Of a stretch of 64,000 bases of DNA, positions 1-7,570 are shown piece after piece. Origin of the DNA: an uncultured Bacteroidales bacterium. GTDB lineage: Bacteria; Bacteroidota; Bacteroidia; Bacteroidales; UBA932. The stretch's first letter is position 1, and every line of letters begins with the position of its first letter. The stretch lies in assembly GCA_905235675.1 (NCBI GenBank), contig CAJONC010000004.1, forward strand, positions 49,827-113,826, in the 5' to 3' direction. The notes under the pieces are model-generated. The model had not been told where the DNA came from. It did no database searches and worked only from the letters and a program-made list of their open reading frames with translations. Made by a program: the position numbers and the translations under genes.

Positions 1-335
1 TAAACCACTCCGAGCCAAGGGGTTCCGTTACGGACGAGGGCCACGCTTATGGCACATTCGCGTATGCCGCGGGCATAATTCGCCGTGCCGTCGATGGGAT
101 CTATTATCCATACATACTCATGTCCCGTGTCCGAGAGGTCCTCTTCCTCGCAGAGAAAGCCGCTTTCCGGCAGCAGTTCCCTGAAGCGCCGTGTGAGAAA
201 ATGCTGCACGGCGAGATCCGATGAAGTAACTATATTCTCCAGACTACCCTTTTCCTTCACGGAAAAACCGTTCTTCACCATCAGTGAAGACGCTTCCCTT
301 ACTATATCCTGTACCGAAGTTATAAGACTGTCCAT
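1..335 (-). CDS. Inositol monophosphatase family protein (N-terminal part, cut by window edge)
   Basis: This gene runs leftward out of the window; about 111 N-terminal residues are visible. Reading the minus strand from the ATG at 335 gives an open frame with the metal-binding Glu cluster EEE (about residues 63-65) and WIIDPIDGTANYARG (about 76-90). The DPIDGT core is the signature of the inositol monophosphatase/SuhB/CysQ fold, a Mg-dependent, Li-sensitive phosphatase. Which phosphomonoester it hydrolyses cannot be told without the C-terminal half. The start lies 2 bases after the stop of the WYL regulator gene, so the two are probably cotranscribed. Family assignment is firm; the exact member (SuhB-like or CysQ-like) is open. 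Confidence 0.88.
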   Translation of the reverse strand, partial: MDSLITSVQDIVREASSLMVKNGFSVKEKGSLENIVTSSDLAVQHFLTRRFRELLPESGFLCEEEDLSDTGHEYVWIIDPIDGTANYARGIRECAISVALVRNGTPWLGVV

Positions 336-337
336 AT

Positions 338-1237
338 TCAACTGAAATTATTCTTCACAAAATTACTTATATAATCCTCAAGTTCGGGGGAATCCACCAC
401 TTTCACATCCCCTGCAAGCCCTATGCAGAAGCGTCCCACGCCCTCAAGCGCACCCACGACGCCCTCGTATATCCAGCGCCCGCCTTCCTGACGGATTTTA
501 CCCTCCGCGAGCGGAAACTCCTCCATCAGCAGGCTCCTGGCCCTGAGCGACAGTTCGAGTTTAACTGGGATCCCCTTCCCGCTGTAGCTCATTCGGAAGT
601 CGTCCGTCTCCTTCTTTTTGTGCTCCGCTTCGAACTCCCAGTCCTCCATAAGCACGTCCACCCATTCTATACGCGGAATCTTGAAGAGGCGCGAATCCCT
701 GTTTTCTATGTCGTATGCCCAGATGTCAATATGGTTGTTCGTAAAGCCGAAGGGCTCCACGAGGCGGTCGCGGACCTTGCCGGAATGGGCCGAGGCATAG
801 TTTTTCAGCACGACCTTCTTCTTCTCCTCCATGGCGTTCCCCAGCGCCTGCACACAGGCGGCATTGGACTTGGATCCTTTGAATTCGTTGATGCTCGTAA
901 GGTCGTAGATGGCGGCGAGCTTCTTGTAAAGCTCCGCCTTCAGGGTGTTCGTGCCGTCGAGATTCTCGATGAGATTGCAGACTATCTTTGCTTCCTCATC
1001 CGAGAAATAAACCAGATTCGACATGTCCTTGAATGTTGAAGGCATCTGCACGAGACGGTAGACGTTCCCGTGAATCTTCTCCACGGCGAAACCGACCTCC
1101 TTGAAAGTGTCGATATAACGATAGATAGACCTGTAGGAGGTGTCAAGTTTCTCTGCCAGCTCGTTCACCGTGTAATATGTATTGCCGGACATGAGGCGCA
1201 TCAGCCTCAGGACCCTTTCAACTTTGGGCTGTTCCAT
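338..1237 (-). CDS. WYL-domain transcriptional regulator
   Basis: A protein of 299 residues. Residues 5-60 form a winged helix-turn-helix (VNELAEKLDTSYRSIYRYID is the helix pair); the remainder matches the WYL-type ligand/nucleotide-sensing domain, with a C-terminal WCX-like segment. Such proteins are DNA-binding regulators, some of which control DNA damage or defence genes. It is followed after 2 bases by the inositol monophosphatase gene. Upstream lies a -7 box only 9 bases before the ATG, so the transcript would be almost leaderless, plus two inverted repeats that are candidate operators for this protein. The target genes are unknown. Confidence 0.88.
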   Translation of the reverse strand: MEQPKVERVLRLMRLMSGNTYYTVNELAEKLDTSYRSIYRYIDTFKEVGFAVEKIHGNVYRLVQMPSTFKDMSNLVYFSDEEAKIVCNLIENLDGTNTLKAELYKKLAAIYDLTSINEFKGSKSNAACVQALGNAMEEKKKVVLKNYASAHSGKVRDRLVEPFGFTNNHIDIWAYDIENRDSRLFKIPRIEWVDVLMEDWEFEAEHKKKETDDFRMSYSGKGIPVKLELSLRARSLLMEEFPLAEGKIRQEGGRWIYEGVVGALEGVGRFCIGLAGDVKVVDSPELEDYISNFVKNNFS

Positions 1238-1245
1238 ACACTCTC

Positions 1246-1253
1246 CAAATTTA
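1246..1253 (-). promoter_or_regulatory. -7 box of the WYL regulator gene
   Basis: The minus strand reads TAAATTTG, matching the Bacteroidota -7 consensus TAnnTTTG, 8 bases before the start codon (ATG at 1235-1237). Transcription would begin within a few bases of the ATG. No convincing -33 TTTG is seen at the usual 19-21 base spacing. Confidence 0.5.
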
Positions 1254-1295
1254 GCAAATAATTTCCGGAAAAAAGTGCTGAAAATTGCTAAATTT
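1247..1295. promoter_or_regulatory. 11-bp inverted repeat between divergent genes, candidate operator
   Basis: AAATTTAGCAA at 1247-1257 and TTGCTAAATTT at 1285-1295 are perfect reverse complements separated by 27 bases. The left arm overlaps the -7 box of the WYL gene; the right arm carries a near -7 box (TAAATTTT) facing the other way. This could be autoregulation by the WYL protein or simply two facing promoter cores; the sequence alone does not decide. Confidence 0.4.
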
Positions 1296-1302
1296 TTTCG
1301 TC

Positions 1303-1338
1303 TTTGACGATAATTGTCAAAACAGGGCTGTACTTTTG
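1303..1338 (+). promoter_or_regulatory. Palindromic operator and promoter upstream of a small ORF
   Basis: TTTGAC at 1303-1308 and GTCAAA at 1316-1321 form a perfect inverted repeat around 7 bases. TACTTTTG at 1331-1338 matches TAnnTTTG. The TTTG inside the left arm could act as -33, although the 24-base spacer is longer than usual. Transcription would start about 32 bases before the ATG at 1377. Confidence 0.4.
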
Positions 1339-1376
1339 CATCGTAAACAAAAGTGCAACCTTAAATGTTTTGAGAT

Positions 1377-1493
1377 ATGTTCGGCGAAAATTATTTGAAC
1401 TTCGATCTTCTTTCCCCCGAATTCCGCGCAGAAGTGGAAGCCCTCGTGAACGACCTTGGTCTCGACTCTTTCCCCGGCTCGAAGGCAGCCTGA
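1377..1493 (+). CDS. Candidate 38-residue protein, unknown function
   Basis: An ATG at 1377 opens 38 codons ending at TGA 1491-1493; an in-frame TGA lies just upstream (1371-1373), so the start is fixed. The product begins MFGENYLNFDLLSPEF, is acidic in its middle (EVEALVNDL) and has no signal peptide or membrane segment. Codon choice (CTC, GAA, GTG, CGC) resembles the neighbours. It sits alone on the plus strand between divergent WYL and convergent mltG, behind its own putative promoter and palindrome. I recognise no family. It could be a small regulatory protein or a chance ORF. Confidence 0.4.
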   Translation: MFGENYLNFDLLSPEFRAEVEALVNDLGLDSFPGSKAA

Positions 1494-1501
1494 GCCACAG
1501 C

Positions 1502-2539
1502 TTATTTCTTCCGCCTGTCCAGGGCCTGCTGGAAGGCCCGGGCGTTTCGCAGATGCTCGGAGTAGGTCTTCGCGAAGCGGTGCGTACCGTCGAAGGAAGG
1601 AGCCGCGCAGAAGTACAGGTAGCCGTCCTTTGTGTCCGGATTCAGCACCGCGTCCAGATAGGCCTTGTCGGGAATGCAGATAGGCCCCGGAGGAAGCCCG
1701 TAATACAAATACGTATTGTAGGGTGAGTCTATCTTGAGGTCCTTTTTCAGTATACGTCCGGTTTCATAATTGAGAAGGAAGGCGATGGTCGGGTCGGCCT
1801 GAAGCTTCATTCCGCTTTTCAGCCTGTTCAGATATACCCCCGCAATCTTCGCATAGTCGTCGGGCACACGGCTCTCCCCTTTCACTATCGATGCAAGTAT
1901 CGACACCTCCATCCTGCTCAAACCCAGCCTGCGGGCCCTGGCGACATTCTCCCCTGTCCAATACGCCTCGTAAGCCTTTTCCTGACGGGCGAAAATCTCA
2001 TCCATGGAAGCAGTCCAGTACATCTCGTAGGTGTCCGGCATGAAAAACGCGAAAGCGGTTTCCGGCGTAAAGCCGTATTTTCCGAGCAATTCTTTGTCGT
2101 TCAAGGCATTCAGCACGGTCAGCGAATCCACCATCATCTGTGCTGAAATACGTCCGGCAAGCCTGTCCTTCAGTCTCGCACCCGGAATCACCAGACGCAC
2201 CGGAGTCTGCCAGCCGTTGTTCAGCATACGGGAGATATAGGCGCTGGTCTGTCCCGGCTGCACCAGATAATGGCCCGGCTTCATATATGCCTGAACCGCA
2301 TGGGACTTGAAGGCCCTGAGGAGGCTCGCCCTGCGCGTCACACAGCTGTCGAGCTGAGAGAGAATATCCGAGGATTCCGTGTCGGGGCGGACATACAGAT
2401 GGACCTCCTTCCTCACATTGGGGATCTTGTTGTCGGACAGCCACAACCAGGCCCTGACGCCGCCTGACAACATGACGGCAGCGAGCAGCACGGTGAACAC
2501 CCGCCCGGGCCAGGGATTTTTCTTACGCTTCCCGCTCAT
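1502..2539 (-). CDS. mltG: Endolytic murein transglycosylase MltG (YceG-like)
   Basis: A protein of 345 residues with a cytoplasmic tail (about 1-14), one membrane anchor (about 15-33), a LysM-like segment and the YceG/MltG catalytic domain. Typical features are ILASIVKGES (about 217-226), whose Glu matches the last Glu of the family ASIVEKET motif, LQADPT and the SPYNTYLYYGLPPGPI stretch near residues 270-285. MltG cuts nascent glycan strands in the periplasm and so limits their length. The ATG overlaps the stop of the upstream glucosaminidase gene (ATGA at 2536-2539), which indicates translational coupling. The Lys-Gly in place of Glu-Lys before the conserved Glu is a small departure from the usual motif. 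Confidence 0.92.
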   Translation of the reverse strand: MSGKRKKNPWPGRVFTVLLAAVMLSGGVRAWLWLSDNKIPNVRKEVHLYVRPDTESSDILSQLDSCVTRRASLLRAFKSHAVQAYMKPGHYLVQPGQTSAYISRMLNNGWQTPVRLVIPGARLKDRLAGRISAQMMVDSLTVLNALNDKELLGKYGFTPETAFAFFMPDTYEMYWTASMDEIFARQEKAYEAYWTGENVARARRLGLSRMEVSILASIVKGESRVPDDYAKIAGVYLNRLKSGMKLQADPTIAFLLNYETGRILKKDLKIDSPYNTYLYYGLPPGPICIPDKAYLDAVLNPDTKDGYLYFCAAPSFDGTHRFAKTYSEHLRNARAFQQALDRRKK

Positions 2540-3516
2540 TTCTGCTTCCTCATATAAATAATGTCACCTTCGGAGGGGACATAATCTCCGGTAAAGCCGT
2601 TCAGTTTGCAGAGGCTCTTGACCTTGACGCCGAAACGCTGGGATATTTCCCACAGGCTTTCAGGCTTGTCGCCCACCACGTACATGGGAAGTCCCCTGGA
2701 TGCATATTTCTTCTTCGACTTCAGGTACACCACCTCGCCTACTTTGAGCCTGCGGGAGGAGGAGAGGTCGTTGTATTTCAGTATTTCTTTCTGGAAGAGA
2801 TTGAATTCCAGGGCGATAGACTCATAAGTATCTTCCGGCTCGGCATATACGCACAGTATGCCGTTTTTCTTGTAGACCTTCCTGTCCATCCTGAAGGTAT
2901 AGGTTTCATTCGCCTGCGAACGCTTTGTATTGGGATTAGCCACCTGCACCTGGCTCTCCTTCTCAATCCTGAGAGGAGACTCGGGCACGCTCACGGGGAC
3001 TGAAGTTCCGGACACGCCACCGGTATCGAAGCGGTATAACTGATAATCTTCAATCAATTTGATAAGCTTTTCGGCATACTGGGGGTCGGTGGCATAGCCT
3101 GCCTTCTTCAGGCCTTTCGCCCAGCCTTTGTAATCGGTGGGTTTAAGATCAAAAAGACTCTTGTAGCGGTCCTGGTAACGGAGGAAGTCGCTGTGGTCGC
3201 GAAAAGATTCCTCTGCGCTTTTATAGACACGGAAGCATTCGTTGCGCTTGTCATCGTCCACCCGCATGGTCTTCCCCTTCCAGTTGCTATGGCACTTGAT
3301 GCCGAAGTGGTTGTTGCCCTCGGCAGCAAGGGCGGAAAGCCCGTAACGCGATTCCAGCATGCCCTGCGCGAGGGTAATGCTGGCAGGCACGCCGGAACGC
3401 TGCATTTCTGCAACGGCTGTGGGAGCATATTTGTTTATGTAATCGTTCTGCGGGCTGTCAGACAGCGCTATCAGGCATGTCAGCACCGCAAGGCATATCA
3501 GAAGGCATCTTTTCAT
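2536..3516 (-). CDS. Secreted N-acetylglucosaminidase-type peptidoglycan hydrolase with LysM domains
   Basis: I place the start at the internal Met (MKRCLLICLAVLTC) at 3516 because it opens a normal signal peptide; a longer frame begins at 3555. After the signal comes a glucosaminidase domain of the FlgJ/LytG type (ASITLAQGMLESRYG holds the catalytic Glu; NHFGIKC follows), about residues 25-165. Two LysM-like segments follow near residues 215-265 and 280-326 (YVVGDKPESLWEISQRFG). It would cleave GlcNAc-MurNAc bonds outside the inner membrane. Even the short form overlaps the 3' end of rnz by 59 bases, and its stop overlaps the mltG start, so rnz, this gene and mltG form a tight unit. Confidence 0.88.
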   Translation of the reverse strand: MKRCLLICLAVLTCLIALSDSPQNDYINKYAPTAVAEMQRSGVPASITLAQGMLESRYGLSALAAEGNNHFGIKCHSNWKGKTMRVDDDKRNECFRVYKSAEESFRDHSDFLRYQDRYKSLFDLKPTDYKGWAKGLKKAGYATDPQYAEKLIKLIEDYQLYRFDTGGVSGTSVPVSVPESPLRIEKESQVQVANPNTKRSQANETYTFRMDRKVYKKNGILCVYAEPEDTYESIALEFNLFQKEILKYNDLSSSRRLKVGEVVYLKSKKKYASRGLPMYVVGDKPESLWEISQRFGVKVKSLCKLNGFTGDYVPSEGDIIYMRKQK

Positions 3517-4321
3517 ATTCGCGAATATACGGAATTTCAAAGACATCTCCATCATTTACCGCAAATGTTTCGGGGAAAATCTCCCTGCATTCCGCCTCCA
3601 GCGATGAAATATCCTTGATTCGCGAGGAGAAGTGCCCTATGAGCAGCCTGCCTGCCCCGGCCTCAAGGGCGCAGGACGCCGCCTGCTTCGAAGTTGAATG
3701 GAAATACTGCCCTGCCTTGGCCGAAAGCTCTTCGGTATAGGTCGCCTCGTGGTAAAGAATATCCACTCCCGATACATACGAAGAGAGTTCGGGGAAGGTC
3801 GCCGTATCGGAGCAATAGGCATAGGAACGGGGTTTCCAGGGATTGCGCCTCGGGCTCACCACTTCGTCGAAGCGGTATCCGTAGCAGTCTATCTTGTGGT
3901 TGAGGGGGAAGGCCGAGACATTCACCGTCTTGGAGCCATAAATCTGTTCCGGCTCTTTCGCGGACACGGGATGGAACACAATTTCATATCCCAGTCCCTC
4001 CCCGTAATAAGAAAGGTAAAACTTTATGACCGGCCCGAGATTCTGTGGCCCGAAGACATGAAGAGGCGCCACGCGGTGATAAAGGCTCATGCTCGAGAAC
4101 AGTCCGAACAGTCCGAAGATATGGTCGCCGTGGATGTGGGAAATGAAAACCGCTTCTATTTTGATAAAGGACAGATGCTCCTGGCGTATGCGCTGCTGGG
4201 TTCCTTCCCCGCAGTCGATAAGGAACAAGCGCCCGTGCACGGACAGTGCCTGGGCGCTTGGATTTCTGTCGGAAAAGGGCAGGGCCGAAGCCGAGCCCAA
4301 TATCGTAAGGGTAAAGTTCAT
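3458..4321 (-). CDS. rnz: Ribonuclease Z
   Basis: A protein of 287 residues of the metallo-beta-lactamase fold. The tRNase Z hallmarks are visible: GEGTQQR near residue 40, SHIHGDHIFGL (about 61-71, zinc ligands), YHEATY near 190 and a late conserved HFSSR near 228. It removes 3' trailers from tRNA precursors. It starts 6 bases after the rpsA stop. Its C-terminal tail of about 20 residues runs into the next gene and looks lineage-specific. The ATG at 4319-4321 is the only reasonable start. Confidence 0.94.
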   Translation of the reverse strand: MNFTLTILGSASALPFSDRNPSAQALSVHGRLFLIDCGEGTQQRIRQEHLSFIKIEAVFISHIHGDHIFGLFGLFSSMSLYHRVAPLHVFGPQNLGPVIKFYLSYYGEGLGYEIVFHPVSAKEPEQIYGSKTVNVSAFPLNHKIDCYGYRFDEVVSPRRNPWKPRSYAYCSDTATFPELSSYVSGVDILYHEATYTEELSAKAGQYFHSTSKQAASCALEAGAGRLLIGHFSSRIKDISSLEAECREIFPETFAVNDGDVFEIPYIREYEKMPSDMPCGADMPDSAV

Positions 4322-4327
4322 CGTGAA

Positions 4328-6111
4328 CTACTCACCTTTCTCAAGCTTTTCCTTGAGGGCGGCGAGGGCGTCGATGTCACCGAGGGTGGTCTTCTCGACA
4401 GCCTTGTTGATGTTCTTTACTGCCTTGCTGGTAGATGCAGCCTCGGTGGCGGCGGCCTTCTCCTTCACTTCCTGATAGGTGCGGAGGTGGCTGAGGAGGA
4501 TGCGGTTGGTGGCGCGGCGCAGCTCGATAACCTTGAAGTTGAGCTTGTCGCCCACTACAGCCTGCTTGCCGTCTTCCTTGACGAGCTCGCGGTTGAATGC
4601 GAAGCCTTCTGCTCCGTCGAGGGTGATGTTGGCGCCCTTGTCGGTGGTGGAAGCTACGGTTCCTTCAACTGTGGAGCCTACAGGGAACTTGGCCTCGATC
4701 TCATCCCAAGGGTTGGGAGTGAGCTGCTTGTGGCCAAGGCTGAGCTTGTGGTTGGCCTCGTCGAAGTCGAGAATCTGCACTTCGATTGTGTCGCCGGGAG
4801 AAACGACCTCGAGAGGATGCTTGATCCTGGTCCAGCTGAGATCGCTGTTGTGAACCAGACCTTCAACGCCGTCCTCAAGTTCTGCGAACACGCCGAAGTT
4901 GGTGACGTTGCGGACGGTGGCGGTATGCTTGCTGCCGACGGGATATTTCTCGCGGATATTCTCCCAGGGGTTCTCGGTAAGCTGCTTCAGGCCGAGGCTC
5001 ATCTTGCGGGCCTCACGGTCGAGGCTGAGGATCTGGGCCTCTACCTCGTCGCCAATCTTGAGGAAATCCTGTGCGCTGTGAAGCTTGAGGCTCCAGGACT
5101 CTCGGAAACGTGTACGAGACCTTCGACGCCGGGTTCAATCTCGATGAATGCGCCGTAGTCGGGCATGAGAACGACTTTGCCCTTGACCTTGTCACCAACT
5201 TTGAGGTTGGGATCGAGGTTGTCCCAAGGATGGGGAGTAAGCTGCTTGAGACCGAGGGCGATGCGCTTCTGCTGTTCGTTGAAGTCGAGCACCACGACCT
5301 TGATCTTTTCGTCGAGATGGACAATCTCTTCGGGGTGGTTGACGCGGCCCCAGCTGAGGTCGGTGATGTGGATGAGTCCGTCCACGCCGCCGAGGTCGAC
5401 GAATACGCCGTAATTTGTAATGTTCTTGACAACGCCTTCGAGGATCTGGCCTTTCTCGAGCTTGCCGATGAGTTCGCTGCGCTTGGCCTCCTGCTCAGCC
5501 TCGAGCAGAACCTTGTGCGAAACGACGACGTTGCGGCCTTCCTGATTGATCTTGACAATCTTGAAGTCGATGGTCTGGTCTACGAACTGGTCGTAGTCGC
5601 GGATGGGCTTGATGTCGATCTGGCTGCCGGGGAGGAAAGCCTCGATGCCGAACACGTCCACGATCATGCCACCCTTCGTGCGGGTCTTGACATATCCCTT
5701 GACGATTTCGTCCTTTTCAAATGCCTCATTGACCCTATCCCAGGATTTGAGAGTGCGTGCCTTCTTGTGGGAGAGTACGAGCTGACCTTTCTTGTCTTCT
5801 GCGTTCTCGACATAAACTTCCACCTTGTCGCCGACTTTGAGGTCGGGATTGTAGCGGAACTCGGGAGCGGCGATGACACCCTCGCTCTTGCCGCCGATGG
5901 TGATGACAACTTCGCGCTTGTTGAGGGCGGTAACTTCGCCTTCCACGACCTCACCTTCCACAACCTTGGAAAGGGTCTGGTCGTAAGCCTCGCGGATTTT
6001 GTCCTTTTCTTCGGAATTGTAGAGACCCGTGCCTTCGAAAGATTCCCAATCGAAGTCCTCGGGAGCTACAGATGCATTGAGCATCCCGGTTTTTTTGATT
6101 TCTTCTGCCAT
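4328..6111 (-). CDS. rpsA: 30S ribosomal protein S1, interrupted by a one-base frameshift
   Basis: The frame from ATG 6111 encodes a leader region and about four S1 (OB-fold) domains, then breaks near 5100. The same protein continues in another frame to the TAG at 4328, giving the fifth and sixth S1 domains. At the join the minus strand reads GTTTCCGAGAGTCCTGGAGC; one added T (GAG ATG TCC TGG) would restore HVSEMSWS, the usual S1 motif. With that base the protein would be 594 residues, close to the normal length for Bacteroidota S1. S1 binds mRNA on the small ribosomal subunit and is essential in most bacteria, so a sequencing or assembly indel is the likeliest cause. It heads the rnz-glucosaminidase-mltG run. 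Confidence 0.9.
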
Positions 6112-6163
6112 AATAAAATTCAGTTGAACAAATTAGTTGTTTGACATTATGTTATGTGCTTAC

Positions 6164-6200
6164 CGCGGCACATGCCCGCGCGTAAAAGCCTGCAAAGATA
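6164..6200 (-). promoter_or_regulatory. rpsA promoter -7 box and leader hairpin
   Basis: On the minus strand TATCTTTG (6193-6200) matches TAnnTTTG, giving a leader of roughly 75-80 bases before the rpsA ATG. Just inside that leader, CGCGG and CCGCG (6164-6168 with 6176-6180) can form a short GC hairpin. S1 is known to regulate its own mRNA in other bacteria; whether this hairpin takes part is inference. Confidence 0.4.
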
Positions 6201-6212
6201 GAAATTATTTTT

Positions 6213-6220
6213 TATATTTG
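6213..6220 (+). promoter_or_regulatory. pnuC promoter -7 box
   Basis: TATATTTG at 6213-6220 matches TAnnTTTG and lies 21 bases before the chosen ATG at 6242, which supports that start over the longer frame opening at 6137, upstream of the promoter. It is back to back with the rpsA promoter. Confidence 0.5.
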
Positions 6221-6241
6221 CACACTCAAATTGCATCATTT

Positions 6242-6847
6242 ATGATTTTGACTTTTCTTTCGCCACAAGTGGCTGATATACTTGAAATTATAGCAACGTC
6301 AACCTTCGTTGTCTACCTTATCCTGCAGATTATGCACAGCAAATGGATGTGGTATCTCTACATCCCCAGCTGCATCTGTGCGGCGCTCAACTTTTTCAAC
6401 AGCGCCACCTGGGCCTTCGCAGCCCTCAACATCTACTATATCTGCATGGGAGTCGTCGGAATTACCAGCTGGAGGAGGGATGCCGCCGCCAACTCGGAAA
6501 ATACGAATAGCATACTCCTGAACCGCATTCCCCGCAAGGTACTGCTTATCAGCATCGCATTCACGCTTGCCGGCATCCCCGCACTGTATTTCCTGCTCCA
6601 GGCGCTCGATGATCCGAACGCACTGCTCGACGCGGTCACCACCACACTCAGCATCATAGGCACATGGTGGCTCACGCGCTCCTACCTGCAGCAGTGGTGG
6701 ATATGGATTGTGGCGGACATGTTCGCAATCTGGATGAACGTGAACCTCGACAACAAGTGGTTCGTAGGCCAGTTCATACTCTGCATCATTTCATCTTTCG
6801 TTGGGCTCTGGAACTGGAGCCGGAAAGGAAAATACATCAACGAATAA
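6242..6847 (+). CDS. pnuC: PnuC-type vitamin transporter (nicotinamide riboside)
   Basis: A protein of 201 residues, almost wholly membrane segments (about seven). The frame contains NIYYICMGVVGITSWRR and WWIWIVADMFAIWMN, matching the conserved Trp/Asn-rich segments of the PnuC family, whose members take up nicotinamide riboside or related vitamins by facilitated diffusion coupled to intracellular phosphorylation. I start at 6242 because the longer frame from 6137 would include the promoter and adds a non-hydrophobic, Cys-rich tail. No nadR/kinase gene or riboswitch is adjacent, so the vitamin is inferred from the family only; thiamine-transporting PnuT homologues look similar. Confidence 0.8.
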   Translation: MILTFLSPQVADILEIIATSTFVVYLILQIMHSKWMWYLYIPSCICAALNFFNSATWAFAALNIYYICMGVVGITSWRRDAAANSENTNSILLNRIPRKVLLISIAFTLAGIPALYFLLQALDDPNALLDAVTTTLSIIGTWWLTRSYLQQWWIWIVADMFAIWMNVNLDNKWFVGQFILCIISSFVGLWNWSRKGKYINE

Positions 6848-6895
6848 GCCAAAATTGCCTGCCTTTCCAGGAAAGGTCATAATATGTCTTTTTTA

Positions 6896-6935
6896 TTTGT
6901 TTTGTCGCAAAAACAGTTTATATTTGCGACAAAAC
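6896..6935 (+). promoter_or_regulatory. Promoter with 13-bp perfect palindromic operator for the AbiE-type TA operon
   Basis: GTTTTGTCGCAAA (6899-6911) and TTTGCGACAAAAC (6923-6935) are perfect reverse complements around 11 bases. The promoter is embedded: TTTG at 6896-6899, a 19-base spacer and TATATTTG at 6919-6926, a textbook Bacteroidota pair. The palindrome covers both elements and lies just before the antitoxin start, as expected for autorepression by an AbiEi-like antitoxin. Confidence 0.75.
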
Positions 6936-6943
6936 TTGTTTAT

Positions 6944-7570
6944 ATGGACAGTACGGAAAAAAGAATCATGCGCATTGTCAAAGCAGGAGGAGAAGGCAAG
7001 GTCTATTTCCCCTCCGACTTTTTCGAATGCGGTTCAGACAAAGCAGTTTCCAAGGCCTTGCAACGTCTGGTGAATGCCGACGTGCTGATGAGAATGGAAA
7101 GAGGATTGTATTGCTACCCTGAAGTCGACCGCTACTGGGGAATGGGAAAACTTCCGGCGAGTTCCGATGAAGTGCTGGACGCTTACAAGAAGAGGGACGG
7201 TTTCCGCACGGCCCCCTGCCCCGGTGCCGCCCAGAATGCGCTCGGCCTGTCGGACCAGGTGGTAATGAATCCCGTTTATTCCACCGACGGGCCCAGCAGG
7301 AAAATACACTTCTACAAGGGTTTCCGCCCCATAGTACTCTATCACGTGTCGCCCAAAGTCTTCCAGTACAAATCCAATATCATCATGCTCGCCGTGATTG
7401 CACTCGAAGACATAGGGCAGAGAGACCTGTGGCAGTTCGACATGGAAGGTCTGCGAGACACATTTTCCAGAGTCCCTTACAGCGAAATCAGGGACGATTT
7501 GCGCAATACTCCAAAATGGATCAGAAATTTAATACTTGAACTCTATGGCAGACAAGACCGAACTTCTTAA
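6944..7570 (+). CDS. AbiEi-like antitoxin (DUF6088-type), type IV toxin-antitoxin
   Basis: A protein of 208 residues. The frame continues upstream to 6884, but that would begin before the promoter -7 box; ATG 6944 lies about 10 bases after the expected transcription start. Residues 1-65 are a winged-helix segment (STEKRIMRIVKAGGEGKVYFPSDF, split by a turn near residue 14); the remainder (about 80-205) resembles the AbiEi C-terminal domain. Such antitoxins repress their own operon by binding an inverted repeat and oppose the toxin without lasting contact. The 3' end overlaps the toxin gene by about 26 bases, consistent with coupled translation. Family placement rests on context and overall likeness. 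Confidence 0.75.
   Translation: MDSTEKRIMRIVKAGGEGKVYFPSDFFECGSDKAVSKALQRLVNADVLMRMERGLYCYPEVDRYWGMGKLPASSDEVLDAYKKRDGFRTAPCPGAAQNALGLSDQVVMNPVYSTDGPSRKIHFYKGFRPIVLYHVSPKVFQYKSNIIMLAVIALEDIGQRDLWQFDMEGLRDTFSRVPYSEIRDDLRNTPKWIRNLILELYGRQDRTS

Noticed and set aside
6862..6876. CCTTTCC/GGAAAGG palindrome after pnuC as a terminator
   Set aside because: Only one base separates the arms, so the usable stem is about 5 bp, and no T-run follows directly.
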